The position numbers and the translations under genes are program-made. Of a DNA stretch of 64,000 nt, positions 1 through 15,100 are shown in pieces (within the stretch, counting starts at the first letter, position 1; each line of letters opens with the position of its first letter). The stretch covers positions 59,477,872 to 59,541,871 of the forward strand of contig CM046301.1 of the NCBI GenBank assembly GCA_025267735.1, given 5' to 3'. The notes below the pieces were generated by a model, which ran no database searches, was not told where the DNA came from, and was given only the letters and a program-made list of their open reading frames with translations. Source of the stretch: Mactra quadrangularis. Its lineage: Eukaryota; Mollusca; Bivalvia; Venerida; Mactridae.

Positions 1-101
1 TTATGGGCAGAGAGAGAACTTAAAATGATGTCACATTTCTTTGTTGATCTTGTACATTATACCAAAAATCATAAAGAATATGGTACACCTGTTAATGCTG
101 T
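1..101 (+). CDS. USP34: USP34 exon 1 of window (5' end cut by window)
   Basis: Codons 1-34, frame open from base 1 ([18 protein letters not shown]...). Ends in phase 2 before donor GTAAGT at 102. Part of the N-terminal helical scaffold; the true 5' end of this exon is not visible. Confidence 0.88.
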
Positions 102-3100
102 GTAAGTTTGTTATATTTCTTGATTATTCGAAGGCTCAGTGCAAAACACATCTAACTGCATGTGAATAAAGAACAATGTAGATTTTTTATGCACTGACAC
201 ATTAAACTATTGGTTACATGGTCTGAATATACTAACAGGCAGTGTCTTAAGCTTTTTCGAGCACTAGCCTGATTTATTATGTTATAATGTTGATAATTCT
301 AACTTAAAGGCAGAGTAGGAAGGTACTGCATCCTGCTCTTTTGGCTCCATTGGAGATTTTTGGGCTCAAAATGTGACCAAAAATAGGCTTTTTTATGTAA
401 AAAAAGTTGTCAAATATTCACTATAAATGACCAAAAGTTAACTACCGATGGCCTTTTTTTTAAGCAATAAACATCAAAATGCTTAGTACTGGGGGACCAG
501 GAAGCGGACTTGAAAGTGATTAATCTATGTTGTAATACTTTGACTCACAGTCAAGATAAAATTGAAATAAATGAATAATTTAGTATATAAATTACTTATA
601 TATTTCAGACATAGTCATAAAGAAGAAATACAAGTTAGATTAGTATTTTTATCTGGTGTATTCTCATCTACGTGTTCAACTGATAACTTTAGTAAGTAGA
701 ACTTGGTGCAGGGCTCAACATTAAAAGTCATCCTATTTCTCCAGGTGATCTGTATTTGGGTCTGGGAAACTTGTCACTGATTTGGTCAAGTAAAACATAT
801 AGCAAGTCAGGGGCAGATCCAGGATTTTTTTCTGGGGGGGGGGGGTCCGAACTTTTCTAGGTGGGGGGGGGGGGGTCCGAACCTCGAACCACACTATACA
901 CATTTTGCAGAAAAAAATGTAACATATTGATAATAAAAGCTACATAACCATTAAATCTATGTTAAGCACCAAGAAAAATTTCTTCATACTACTTAAAATG
1001 ACTTACAATGACCCCCCTGACCCCCCGCTGGATCCGCCCATGCAAGTTATTCTATTGGGAAACCTAGTTAAAAATTAATGTCGGGTCCTGTTGGTAAAAT
1101 CTTATATATACATGTACTTGTCAACAGTAGTTTGGCTAATAGTTTGGCGAAACACGGGCAGGCCGGTGGGCAGGTAGTCGGGCGTCCCATGTCATCAACA
1201 ATTGCATTAAAGTTTTCAATTTAGCATAAAATTATATTTCTTCCATTTATTGTCAGATCTTCATGAAACTTCATACAATAATAACATACCATGTGATGAA
1301 CAGAATTAAAAAGTAACCACAACTCTACATGGCTTTATTATGGATTATTTCCCTTTGTAATTTTTGCGTTAAAGATTTTAAATCCGGCTTTAATGTGGTT
1401 TGCACATTACATTTCTTGTATTATTTTAGATGAAACAACAAATAATTACATTAAGCTAGTACTTTGCTTGTTCTAGTTTTCAAATATTTAATTTTGACCA
1501 ATGTCTTCGAGCCCAAAGTAGAGTTTTTTATTCTGAAGTTCCGGAATTTCAGGATTTTTGAAATTTTGAACTGTTACCCATGCAGACATCAATGATACCT
1601 GAAATTCATAACAACCTAACTACAAACTAACTAAAAAAAAAAAGTTGTGTATTAGAGCTGCGGCCGTGGCGTAATGGTTAGCATATCTGACTTCGAATCC
1701 GGAGATCATGGGTTCGAAACTGGGTCGTGGCAGGTCATACCCTATACATGAGTTGTCGGCCTTTTGGTAGGGTAAGTTAGTACTGGTGATAGATAAGTGT
1801 CCAGGAAACCTATAGTAGGAAGAGCTGCCTGCGTGTATATGATCTATGTATGTGTTGAATGGAAGGTTAAAAAAAACACCCAAAAAACAAAAAACAACTT
1901 AGTATTTTATATTGTAGGATTAAACCTAGATCAAGTAGATACATTATGGTCATGTCTAGCTGATGATAAGGAGAGTTGTGATGAATGGTTAAGTTGGATG
2001 TTAAATCAAGCTAAAAGTAAAGATCATCATGCCTTAGGACTTGAAACTTTCAAACATATATTTCTTGAAAAGGTGAGTTTTTCTCTTTTTTGTGACTCTA
2101 TTTCTTGTATCCAGAGTATTACTGATTTTGTGATACTATTTTTTGATTTTGGTTATTCATAATTAATGTAATAAGTATGGACACGTGATGTGCTCTACAA
2201 GGTGCATCAACTCCATTACAAGTTTGAGAATACCATCCTCTGGTAAATGTTGGTGGCCAAGAAAGTCCTGGTCAGAGATCCTAAAAGCTGCGTAACAGTG
2301 ACCCTCTAGACATGACTATGTGGAGGGCAGATGTTAGAAGATCTAGCTGGCTGCTGCTTACCCCAGTCCCTGGGACTCTGGCAGCAGATGACAAATAAAC
2401 TATCAGATTTAATGATGGAAAATGAAGGCTATATCTGGCAATATGCTACAATCTGTCTTGAACAACACCAACTTGGAGTGACTAAAGTGTGTTGCTGTTC
2501 AGAGGTTGTTGGTCTGTAGAGGTTAAATTCAAGGAATGGAAAATTGTATTAACTTATATGTTTCTTATATTTTTCAGATGCCTCAGTTATGTCCTAAATC
2601 AATGAGTATGATTGGTTTAAATTTGTTTCAACAATTATCACATCTATGTAGAATAGCTAATGCTTCTAGAGATACTTCATTACCTGAAGACAAGGTAGAT
2701 ACTATTTGATTTTGTAATGATTTCAGTGCTTGGCGTAATTTTTTACTAAGTGCCCCTGTAACAGGCCTATTCCCCCTCCCATGGCTAATCTTTCCCCGGG
2801 AAAAAAAAGGTCTGGGCAAATCTTTTTTGACAGGGAAAAAAAGGCCTCGGCAAACCCCCCCCCACCCCCCACCCCCCGGGCATAGTTTTCCCCAGTTGAT
2901 AGAACTGTTATTATTAAGCTTTTTTATTGTATGTCTCGGTCAATCTCCTCCCCTGGCCAATTTTTCCCCTGTTGATGGAACTGTTGATATTATGTTATTT
3001 CATTCTACATCTAGGCCATGCCTCTCCATGGCAAAATTTAACAAATAACAACAACTGTTCCCTCAATGGGGGGAAAATCAGCCAAGGGGGTAAGATTGGC

Positions 3101-6100
3101 CAAGATGTAGAATGAAATAACATAAAATCAACAGTTCCATTAATGGGGGAAAAATTAGCTAGGGGGGGGGGGAGGGGAAGATTGGCCTAGAAAAATAATG
3201 TTGTATCATAGTAGGTTCAAGATTTGGTCAAATATCTAGGGGGGGGGATGGCCGGGGGGAGGCCTGGGCAAATTTTCAGCGGGAGAAGAAAGGCCAAGGA
3301 AATCTTCCCTGGGGAAAATTTTGCCCAGGTCTTTTTTCCCTCGGGGAAAGATTGGCCAGGGGGATAAGTAGGCTGCTACACCGGGTTAGACCGCTAGCTA
3401 TATGTTCTACTTGCACAAATGAAATATTTACTAGCTGTAACAAGTTGCCTGAACCCAAATATAGATTGTCAGGGGCAATAGGATGACCTTTAATGTCAAG
3501 CCTTGGCTATTTCATTATATGTGTTTTATGCTGTGTATCAACTTAAATAAATAGGCTTTGCATGGTGGTCTACTCATCTATCCAGTTTTATTGAACATTT
3601 TCTTTACCAAAAATCTGACAACTTCTCTCTCTACGGAGGAAAATCATTATCAAGTTTAAATTTTTATGGAAGGGTATAACTGACTGGGAACCAGAACCCT
3701 GAACCCAGTTAGTTTGGTTTGTCTGACCAGAAATTCAGGGATTGATTCCCAGACAAGACTTACATAGCTTCTTGCAGTTAGGTCTTTATATATTTTATGT
3801 AGCCAATTTTTTGCCTACCTGTGGGAGGTTTAGCCTTATGTCAATAGTCTTCACTTCAGGATCTTTTTCCTCTTAAATTAAGCAGGGTTTTTCAGCCTAT
3901 CTCACGGGGACGAATATGGGCCCCGTTCCCAATGCCAAATAATGACCATTTTTCCCAATTTCAAAAAAAAAATCCCAATCTTGTTAAATAATTCCCTTTG
4001 AACCAGATGTTGTTTGCCTTTACAAAAGAAACCAAGAGATTTCATGTAAAAATAATAAATACATGAGAATTTGCATTGAATGCCTTATTGAACTGTCAGA
4101 ACAAACTCTTTAAGAGCACTGCAACACTTTCAGAGACACCAAAGCAAGGCATATAAAGATTTAATGGAGAGAAATTAATGATGAAATTTCCATATTGGGT
4201 TGATTTGTCGATATTTTTCCCAAATTGGACTATATACAGCGTTAAAAATTCCCAATTGGGCAGGGGCCTTTATCCCAAAACCCCCTGAAAAAGCCCTGAT
4301 TAAGCATTTGGTGCATTAAAGTTGTCAAATATCACATGATATTGGTTTAACCAAGGTGGTCTTAATAGTGGAACTTTTTATGACTAATAAATTTTACTGA
4401 TGTAATATTTTTATACTACAGATAAGCGGTATGAATCAGTTATGGGAGATAGCATTACGTGCATTGAACACTGATGTCAGTATATCAGCTACAGAGTATG
4501 TTAATAGCTATTATATCAGTTTTGGTAATGGTTTATTGGAGAAAGAAGAAGAATTTGTACAGAAATGTATGGATAGTTTAGTGAGAGCAGCTGATAATGT
4601 ACAACAGGTAGGATTGGTTGTTTTTTTTTGTTGTAGCCATCTCTTTGTTGATTATAGAGATTTTGATGGAGTCATCACCTTAAAATTTCTAAAGCACTAG
4701 CCAGATTTAGTGATTTTGATACGGTAATCCCCTTAAAATTACTGGAGCACTAGCCCAATTAAGTGATTTGGATTTGATCATCACTTTAAAATTTCTGTAG
4801 CACTAGCTCAATTTATAAGATCGACTATTCGAAGAATAGTGGGGCTATCTTACTCAGCTGTGCGTCGGGGGTAGCGTCGGCGTAACACTTCTTGGTTAAG
4901 TTGTTAGGTGCAACATTTTTGTATCTTTTATATCTTTGCATGGATTCACTTAAAACTTTATTTGTTTTACGGGGTTACCAATGGAGTTTCTTGGTTAAGT
5001 TTTAGGTGCTACGTTTTTTCTTTGCAACTACTGAAGGAATTCACTTGAAACTTCACACATGTCTACGGGTTACCATTGAAGGTCAAATACCAAGTGACAT
5101 AACTCTTGGATGAATTTGGACTGAGTTATGGCCCTTATCTATACTATTAAATTTGCGAGTTTCCTGTTTTGTGGAAGAAACTGCGCAGCTTTGAATAAAT
5201 CTTTTGTTGTTGAGCACCTATATACCGGCATATCAAGTTGACAATTCTTTTTTGACAAAGCCTCTTGATATTTGCAAAATCTGCCAAAAATCAACAAAAA
5301 TAATGGGTTTTCTTTGTGTCTAAAAATAGTTCTAGATAAAACTAGAAATAGACACGTCAACCCAAACTCCCCGCAGCGGTTATCTCCCTTTATCAAATCA
5401 ATAGCAAAGCATGACTTAAGCACTGTGAGGAGTTTGCTAAAGCCCGTGCTTGCACGGGCTCCCATCTAGTATACTTAGAAAATTTCTTGGTTAGGTTTTT
5501 TGGTGCAACATTTTTTCTTTGCAACTACTGAAGGGATTCACTTGAAACTTCACACATATCTACGGGGTTTACCATTGGAGTTCAAATACCAAGTTACATA
5601 GCTCTTGGATGAATTTGGACTGAATTTTGGTCCTTTTATACTTAGAAAATTTCTTGGTTTAGTTTTTAGGTGCAACATTTTATCTTTGCAACTACTGAAG
5701 GGATTCACTTGAAACTTCACTCATGTCTACAGGGTTACCATTGGAGTTCAAATACCAAGTTGCTCTTGTTATGTTTTATTGTAATGGGTGAAATTATGAA
5801 CTAGCCTAACTCGATGCAATTAGTAATTTTTACAAGCCTGAATCAATATTTACTAGAAAATGTATGTCAGGCAAACCAGTTTGTTTTGTATTGTTGATGG
5901 CCATTGTACTGCTTCCTGTGAAGTATGTACTAATCTAGATGGACTCATAATATGACATTCCTTTACATGAACTTCTTTCATCAGTTCTGCTATGTTTTGT
6001 TCTTTTTTTCAATGAAAGGGAAGAAACTGCTGTCGGGAAAATGTCCTTTATGTATACTTTGGCTTTCAATTGATCGAAGAACCATTAATCAGTATTACTG

Positions 6101-9100
6101 GTTTTTAAATGGTCAATATTTTGTTCACTGGGATTTGCTTGTATGAAAGTATTTTACTTAGAACACAAGTATGCATCCTCTGGGACACATACCAGTGGTT
6201 TTCCTTTATCCTCAGCGACATTTATGTGAATTTGACACAGAATTCTACATCATGTAAAACCCTGAGTGTAGATAAATTCTCACATATTTTTTCATTAATT
6301 TCAGGACCCAGAGACCAATCTAATGATAATACAGCGTGGTTTAGTATTACTGAAGAATCATTTAGAACTATTTAGAAAGAGATATGCGTTTCATCTACGT
6401 AATTGGCATATAACTGGTAACGGTATAATAAGTCATCAACGTAGTCTAGTGGATAAACAGTCGGCTCATATTAGAATATTGTTACAACCTACTGGTCTTG
6501 GAGAAAAAGTAAGTTATCTTGTTTATTTATTGCTATCAAATCTCAATTTTTGCAAAACCATGGGGTCATGAAAAAGTTGAATTATCTTGTATTTTTTATT
6601 ACTGGTAAATCTTGATTATCCATATTTGTAGGGTCATGAAAAGTTGAATTAATCTGGTAAAGGGTTTGAAAAAAATGGTTTTGTATTTATAGGGGACAAA
6701 ATTGTGAGGTTTGGTGGTAGAAAATTTGTGAGGAAAATTGGTTTAGTGCCCAAGCCTCTGTAAATAATAAATTTGTTTTAGATTACGTTTAATGCTGTGT
6801 TAACACAAATTATGGTCATTTTATAGCAGAAATTATTATGAAGTGTTGAAAATAGGTATGAAATCCAAATACAATCTATCAATCAGCATAATCTGATTTA
6901 GTTTAGTACAGGCCATTGATTATTCCTTTGGCAAGGTGAGGCGTGTCTGTCTTGTCTGGAACGAAGTTTTCTTTTCCTTGTCTGGCAGTACTGAGGGTAA
7001 GTGCCATCCAGTTTACCTACAAGCCAATCAGGTTAAACTAGGTTATCCCAGGTTAAGGTTGGTTTGCCTTTATCCAGATGTGATGTGAAGTTCTTGGGAC
7101 TTCCAGATTGTGCTGCATTCTGTGTGATTAAGCCATCTTAGCCTGCTTGTTTGATTGAAGAACTATGTATTATTGATTGATTGTTAGAAGATACATGTAT
7201 ACATTATATGATATGATTATGTTTGTAGACCCAGATAGAGATGTCATCTAGTGATTTTGTAGCAGATTTACGTGCTGAAGTTACACATTGGTGGGAACAA
7301 CTACAGAAACAACAAGCTGGACAACAAGGAGAACCTGGTCTAGGTATGTATATCTCTAGTATAAGATGGTGTACTGGGTAGAATCCATCTCTTTTAAAGC
7401 ACTAGCCCAATCGAGTGATTTGGATAGTTATCACTTTAAGATTTCTCGAACAATAGCCCCATTGAAGTGTAAAGCTGTATCTGATGATGACAAAAGAAAT
7501 ATTCATATGTTAATAAGAATCATTTTTATAAAGACTGAAATCTTGGCAAAAATAAAGTTTAAATTTTAATATGATCATTTCATTAACTTCACTATGCAAA
7601 CATTTTAAACATGCAGCACATTGAGGGTTGTCTCGGGGGCAACCTTTGCTACAATATTTCACATAGCTAAATTTTTGTTGGCAGTGTTATATTTCTTATT
7701 TATTTTTATTAGGGCTGTCACGATATACCGGTACATGTATATTGCAATATGCAGATGTGGCAATATGTTCCGCGGTACAAATTTAACGGACCAGTATTTA
7801 GGGATATTTTTTGTTTTCATAGAAAAATTACTCCCTTCGCCAATTGAAAGTAGCGAAATGTCAGTTTTCCATTGTTCATTCGATTAAAGCTTAAGGTAAA
7901 AGAATTTAGCCGATCTGGGGCGTTCAGAATGTTCCCATAACTTTAAAAATGCCCAGTTTTTCTCCAGGCACTTTCCCAAAATACTGAACAGTTGAATAAG
8001 TTCTTTAATACAAAAGTATTATGCAACCTGTCTTTTGTTTGCAATCCAAAATATCGTGGTACATATCATGATACAGTTCTAGTGCATCGCAATATATCGT
8101 GATACGCTTCTGTTGTATCGTGACAGCCCTAATTATTATTATAAATCATGTCTATGAAGTACAATAAACAGATTTCTATAAAAATTGTTCAAGCTGGGTC
8201 ACTTAAATGTGAGGCCAATAAAGATTTATAACTTTAAATTTATTTAACTCTAAATGTTAATGTAACATAAATGTGACAAAATATATCATTTATAGATCTA
8301 TACTGATGTAAATTTTGTTTATAAATTACAGGCAATAGTTTATTAACACCTATATTAGGAGCTATGTTAGGTGATGGACCTGTTAGAATGATGACACAAG
8401 GACAAGAATTACCTTGTGAAGTAGATGAGAAAACATTAAGTGAAATGTCATTTAAAGATGGTCAGGTGAGTGCTTACAATGTGTTCTACCTGTATACTAT
8501 AACTTTGTGGAACTTAGTCATGAGATAATATCATTTCTGTGGCCATTCTTCCTCCTACCACTCACTGATTCTATGTAATGTAGGGCAGTTGTCAGTCACT
8601 GACAGAATACTATAATTTTGCTATTTAGGATGTGATATTTATCAAATGGTCTTAATCTATGGTAAGTGACTAGTGATGAGCTTTTGAAAGCACTATTGGA
8701 TAATGTATGAAATAAGGGACCTTAGTCAGTTATTTCCTCTTGTATATTCTTCAAATAGGTAGGTCCAAATAGTTGGATTACTCGGATTTTACCCTAACTT
8801 CTCAATGTCAACTTGCCAAAGTTAATCATAGATAACTTTTTTCTGTAAATCCTTTAATTTGTTTGAAATTCAAGCTAAGTATTTTAAGGGTAAAGAAATT
8901 TCAACACTTCTGTTAATATCTCCATTACCAAGAAAGATATTAGATGAAATATATTGTCATCCTTACATAGGACTTAAATGATAAAATCCCAGGATTCCCA
9001 CTGTAAGGACCTACTTACCAATTTCTTACATCAGATTTTATCAGGGAAAGATAACTGACTAAAGTCCCTTATAGGACAGTTGGCATCCAATGGCAAGGTG

Positions 9101-12100
9101 CAGTTTAAGGAAAACTGATCAAACATACTACATGTAATTTTACTATAACTAAAGATGACTGAAATGAAATAGTTTTTTTGCCAAAGTCCATCCTTTTACC
9201 CTTTACTGGTTGCAACATTGAAAAAAAATTGTGAAAAGTTGAGGTCCTAAGTGCCAGGTCTTTTCAGGGACTGAAATCATGTTTTCTTATCAGCATTTGG
9301 CGCCATGCTTCTGCACTCGATGACCCCAATTTTTTTCTGGCAATGAGGGGTGCTGCCCCCCCTTCAAACCCCAGCAACAAAGGGGGCACATCCCCTCTTG
9401 GAACCTCCAAGATGAGACATCTTTTTCATGGGGAGGCATGCGAAAAAAGGGTCGTTTTTTAGACAACTTTCCTAAAGTGAAATTCACTAAAAGCAGTTAA
9501 AAAACACCAATTTCAAGGCTGTGGTGTCCATTTTGAAGGGGGGGTCCAGACATGTAAAAATGTGTTAACTAGTTTAGGGTTAATAGTTGCCTCCTAATTA
9601 GTTGCCTTCTAATTAAGCTGTTTATATATGTCTAAGCTCTTTGATGGTATTCTTAAATTTGTATATTACAGACAGTATTTGTATCAGTTGGTAGTGGCAG
9701 ACAACCTAGAAAGATGGATGGTTCCATACCTTGTGCTAGTTTACCTATACCACCACGTAGTAGAATACCTATGATGTTATTGAACCAGGAACCATACTTT
9801 AGTCAACTTATAACTATGTTAGAAAAATTGAGTAGGCTGGATTTAGCTTCACTAAACATAGTAAGAGGATTTTTAATATTGAAATTTTTGTTCTGCTATA
9901 CATACATAGGGCTGTGGATCGTTGAGCAAATGCCAATCCGAACTACGATTCATGTGTAGCGATTCACGAATCGAACGATGAATCCATTTTTAATGGAAAA
10001 GCGTTCATGAATTCATGTAATAACAAAAATAAGTGAAGAATAACAGAAGCTTTATCAATATGAAAACCATGTGCTCCCAACATTTCTATTACCTGACGTT
10101 TGAAGGCATTTTCAGTGATAACATTTTTGTTTAAATGTGTATCAATCAAAATTTTGACACAAGATGATTCGGTCCCTACATCAATTAAAGTTTTCATTAG
10201 TAGTTTTCAGTGGCAGTTAAGCTGAAAATGTTCTTTCATTTTATCCAAAAATAGATTGTGATTCGACAACTTCGGATGTGACGAATATTCGTACTCGATT
10301 TTCTGGTCGGGATCGCGAATATCCGAGTACTCAGATACTTGCAGCAGCCCTATACATACACTTTGTTATAATTTAGGTCATATCATAATTTAGCTCTTTT
10401 TGTCTGCATTTATTTTTTGAATTTTTTATTAGTAGTGAGATTTTTTTTTAAAGTGTGTAATATAAGGTTATTGTATCATTCTCGCCTACTTTATGTTATA
10501 AGGTTTTCCAGAATATATTTATGCACTAACAAACTGTTGTTTAGTTCATTCATTCGTCATTGAAAAAAATAAAACTTGAATAAAATTTAAAGTATCTGGT
10601 TAGATGTTTTGTATAGAATTTCCTATTTTAACTAATAATTAGTTAAGTTATGTATAAGTATATCATATGGTATTGGTATATTTTCCAGGAGAGACAAGAG
10701 AAATTAAACCATACAACCAAAGCTACAGTATTATCTAGAAAGGTTTGGGAGTTGTTAATGTTGTTACCTACAAACTCTGATGTTTTACAAGGATTTAGAA
10801 GTATTACCCTAGAAAAAGTAAGTTTAACCCTTTACTGGTTGCCACATGTGTGAAAAGTAGCCATTTTTTCACCATTACGCGCTAGGGCTATTTCAAGATG
10901 CTCTAATTTCATTACTAGTTATCATACAGATATGCAACTTGGCCAAGTTATTCCCTGGGTGAATGTCTTTCAGAAAAACCAAGTTGAGCCCCGATCCCTG
11001 TTACCATGGCAATGCTGGGGCAAAAAATGCAATTTTCGCTCTTTTTCCACCCCACATTTGCACTTCAAACAGTAATATCTTCCAAAATTGAGGTCTAAAG
11101 TGACAGGTCTTTTCAGATACTGAAAACATGTTTTCTTATCAGCATTTGGCGCCATTTTACTGCACTCAATGGCCCTGATTTTTTTCTGGCGAGGGGTGCT
11201 GCGCCCCCTTCAAACCCCAGCAACAAAGGGGGGCACATCACCCCTTCGGAACCCCCCTGAGACATCTTTTGGTGGGTGAGGCGCGCGAAAAAAGCTCATT
11301 TGTTAGGGACAATTGTCCTTTAGTGAAATTCACTAAATCCAGTTGAAAAACACAGTTTTCAAGGCAGTGGCGGCCATTTTGGAGGGGGGGTCTAGACACG
11401 TAAAAATGCGGGATTGAGCGGTTAAGGGTTAAATCTTATGTTAATTAGAGCAAAATGAACATGCAGCTTATTTATATTATTTATTAGCAGGATTTTTAAG
11501 GAAAATATTGGCTTATAGTTTGGGGAAACCCGAGCGGTTGGGCTGGTGTCAAGTGTCGTTAACAATTGCCTTTAAGTTTTTTTCTTTACGATATATTACT
11601 GCCGTTGATTGTCGGATCTTATGAAACTTTATACTGTGATAACATGCGATGTGATAAACAGAATTAGAAAGTAACCACAACTCTACCTGATTTATTAGGG
11701 ATTATTTCCCTTTGTATTTTTACCGTTAAAGTTTTTAATACGTTGGATATCATGGTCATTTATGGTCAGATCTTGATGAAAATCCGCTTTTATGTGGTTT
11801 CCACATTACATTTCTTGTTGTTAATTAGTGTAGGGCTCAACATCAACTTTAGAAGTAGGTTGCCCAGTGGGACAATCAACTATTGAGTATTACTTGTCTG
11901 AACCAAATGTTTACTTGCTTTAACAATATGATACTTAGGTTATTGTAATTTGAGAGCTATTAGTGTGTTCTGGTTGTTCAGTGAGATCCCTTCTGACAAA
12001 AACTTGCTGCTAAAAAGCAAAATTAGGTAACAAGACGACCACTAAGGCCAAGCCATGTAGGTATTGAATTGGCGCTAAATAAATTTCTGTCAGAAATTAC

Positions 12101-15100
12101 AATAAGTTAGTTTATACCATTTTCTTATGAAATGGCTTTAATCATTTTTATGTCTCACAAAATAAGTGTTGTTTAAGTTCCAAATTTAGATCTACTTAAA
12201 CTTCCAATTATGTACTAAAGGTACTAGTTCACATATTTGGTTAAGATTTTTCCATATTTTTCAAAATACCGTGTCTGTTATTGTATCAAAAATTAATTCT
12301 TAATATTTTAGAACAAACTGCAAGAAATATATGCAATCAAAGTCACAAGAAATGCACAAAAATTGTCTATACCGTGACATACGGGGTAGATTTTTATTAC
12401 TTGAAACACCATCATTTGTACTTGTATGTCTATTTGCACTAAATTTTTCAATATCAAATCACTAATTTCCTGCTTCAAAAAATGTTTCCAAACAGTTTTG
12501 ATAGTTTCAGAAAAAGTTGATGTTTAAATTGAAATCTGTGAATGATTACCTTTAATTGCCAAGGTTAATTCTTATTGACTATATCATTTCTTTTAGTTTG
12601 ATTATATTCATTGATCAATATATTCTAATTTTAGACCCCAAGTACCACACCAAACTGGCAGAAATTATTAGATCCACAAGGACCACATAGATTAATGTAT
12701 TCACTACAGATAGTAGAAGGGTTGTCACGTGGACCTAAACATAGAAGAAAATCTAATGTAAGTATACTTATAATATACGGTGAGGTTAAATAGTTCCAAT
12801 CAAGTGATCAAATGATCATCTAATATCTATGGGTAATGTAACCCGGTAAAAATCCATGGTCCGAACTAGGATTCGAACCCACGACCTCTCGAGTCGTAAG
12901 CAGACACTCTACCACGTCGCCATAAAAGCTAGCTTGAAAGCAAGGGAGTACAAGTGCCGTACTATACCTCTGCTACAATAATATGAAAATTACCAAATAT
13001 CAACTGTAAGCTCTAATCAAGGTTAGGATAAAGTGATCATCTTACTCATGTATATCTTATAAGGCTAATATAGTACCCATCTAAAGTTCTGAGACATTTT
13101 CGCTTTTTAAGCCTACTACATAGGTTTTATAAAAAGTTTGATTACCATTTATTTTGAAATGCTCTTTAGTTTTGTTTATTTTTTTGTTATGGTACTATTT
13201 GTAGTTGAGACTACCAAAGTAGCTTGAAATCAATGTTATAGAAAAGTATTACTTTGACTTAGGTTTTGGAGGCTTTGGGTTATCAGATTCTGAATCTTAT
13301 AAATGTGATGCATTCAAGAAATTTGTCCTCATTTAATCATCAACCATATTAAATATATTGAAAATAATCGTTCCACCGAAAAAAAATCTATGAAATTTAA
13401 TTTTTTTATAAAATTCCTTTGTATCCAAATTTTTGGTGAGTACTGTATAATGAAAAGTTTTATTCCAAATTACATTGTCAATATATTAAGTTATCATAGA
13501 AATTTGTATAATGTTTTTCTTTGGAATGTAAAGTGACTAGCTAACTACTAAACAGAAACATCGATAATTTAAACAGTGATGCAAAATTCTCAAATGTTGT
13601 CCATAGACCTGCTAATACAAAACTTACTATACATTGATAGTGGTGATGTAAATGAAAACTTGCAATCAATCTTTTAACATGAATGAGAGGGAAGGTGACA
13701 CCTTTAGTACCTTTATGACAGAACAGCTTGTTTAGCTCACTCACCTGTCAACAAAATGCTGCAGTTTTGATTTCTCGGCTGGTGATTGTTGATCTCTTGT
13801 TGTAGTGAGCGAGTCTTGATGCCATGGCGGACATCCTTTCATAGATGTCATTAAAAAAGCTGTCCTCGATCCCTAAATCCACAAAAAAAAGAAGTTTAAA
13901 ATGTATACATGTTTTGTTCTTATATTCTCAGGCACACAGAGGTGGAGGTGACTCATTTTGTGCAAGTACAGAATCTGATATGTCTGTCGATGAAGAAATG
14001 GCTCCTGAAGAATTATGGAGTAAAAAGGTAACTGTTCAATCACTGAAATATACAAAAGAAATCATTATTTTGTGTAGTCTGAATCAGTTTAATTTTAGTT
14101 GGTCCAATTTTTGTTTGAATTAGTTAGGGGTAAGTTTGGAAGAGTCTGCATCAATTGTGTTTAAGTTTTACTTTTATATAATAATTAGTTGTTGAATTTA
14201 TAATATTGTCCTATCTTTCTCCATTAAAGTATTAATTTAGTATTTTTATTAGGTACTTAATTCTTCCAGAATACAAAAACAGGTCTGGTCTTGGGTTTTA
14301 AACTTGTAGGGATCGTAACTTGGTTGACTGACAGCTGTGATATGACATGGGTGACTAGAAGCACCATGCGACTATATAAAAGACACTATCTTATTCATTT
14401 ATTGATAGATGGCTTTTTTCAGATTGTAATACTTCTATGTTTTATTTTTTTTCTTGTGTTTATTTTAGTTTATTGAGAAGAAAGGTTTAAGTCATATGTT
14501 TAGTATATTTAAATCTGGTAGTTTACAAATGAAGGAAGATGAAGCATGGAGTCAGGTAGGCATAGAAAATATATCAATAATATAACAGTATTATTATGTC
14601 CCAAGTTCTCTCTGCTCTGGATCATTCATGGAGTTGTTCTTCTTCTACTCAGAGCAAGAATGTGTGACATATTACTAGTCATGTTCTAAAGAAGCCAAGA
14701 TATCACTGAAAATTTCAATGTAAATAAATGTCACTTTGAGTAAATGAAAAAATAACTCCAACATAAAATTTGTCTGACTTACTGTTTGATGTTGGTTCAT
14801 GTATGTAGATAGTTAAATTTATCTACTTTTAAGGGTTTAAGTCTTAATATGAGATTGAAGACTTGTATTCTATTGTCATGGTAACAAAGATGTAGCTTCT
14901 AATATATAAACCCCTTCTCTTTGGTCACAGTGCGGTAGTTAGTATGCTTGATACAAAATATAATAGCATGGTTCCATTCATGACACCTGCAGGTCATTAT
15001 CCTCAATGTTGATTTTCATTTATGTATAGAGAAGATAATTACTCCTTGTGAAAGGATTAACAAGAAGTTTTGGTAAATGTTTGTCCAGGAAAGCTGATTT

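Noticed and set aside
5139..5465. 108-codon minus-strand frame
   Set aside because: It lies entirely inside the non-autonomous Helitron and has no Rep or helicase motif.
14291..14476. Membrane-protein-like frame
   Set aside because: Hydrophobic only because of T-rich intron sequence leading into the exon 13 acceptor.
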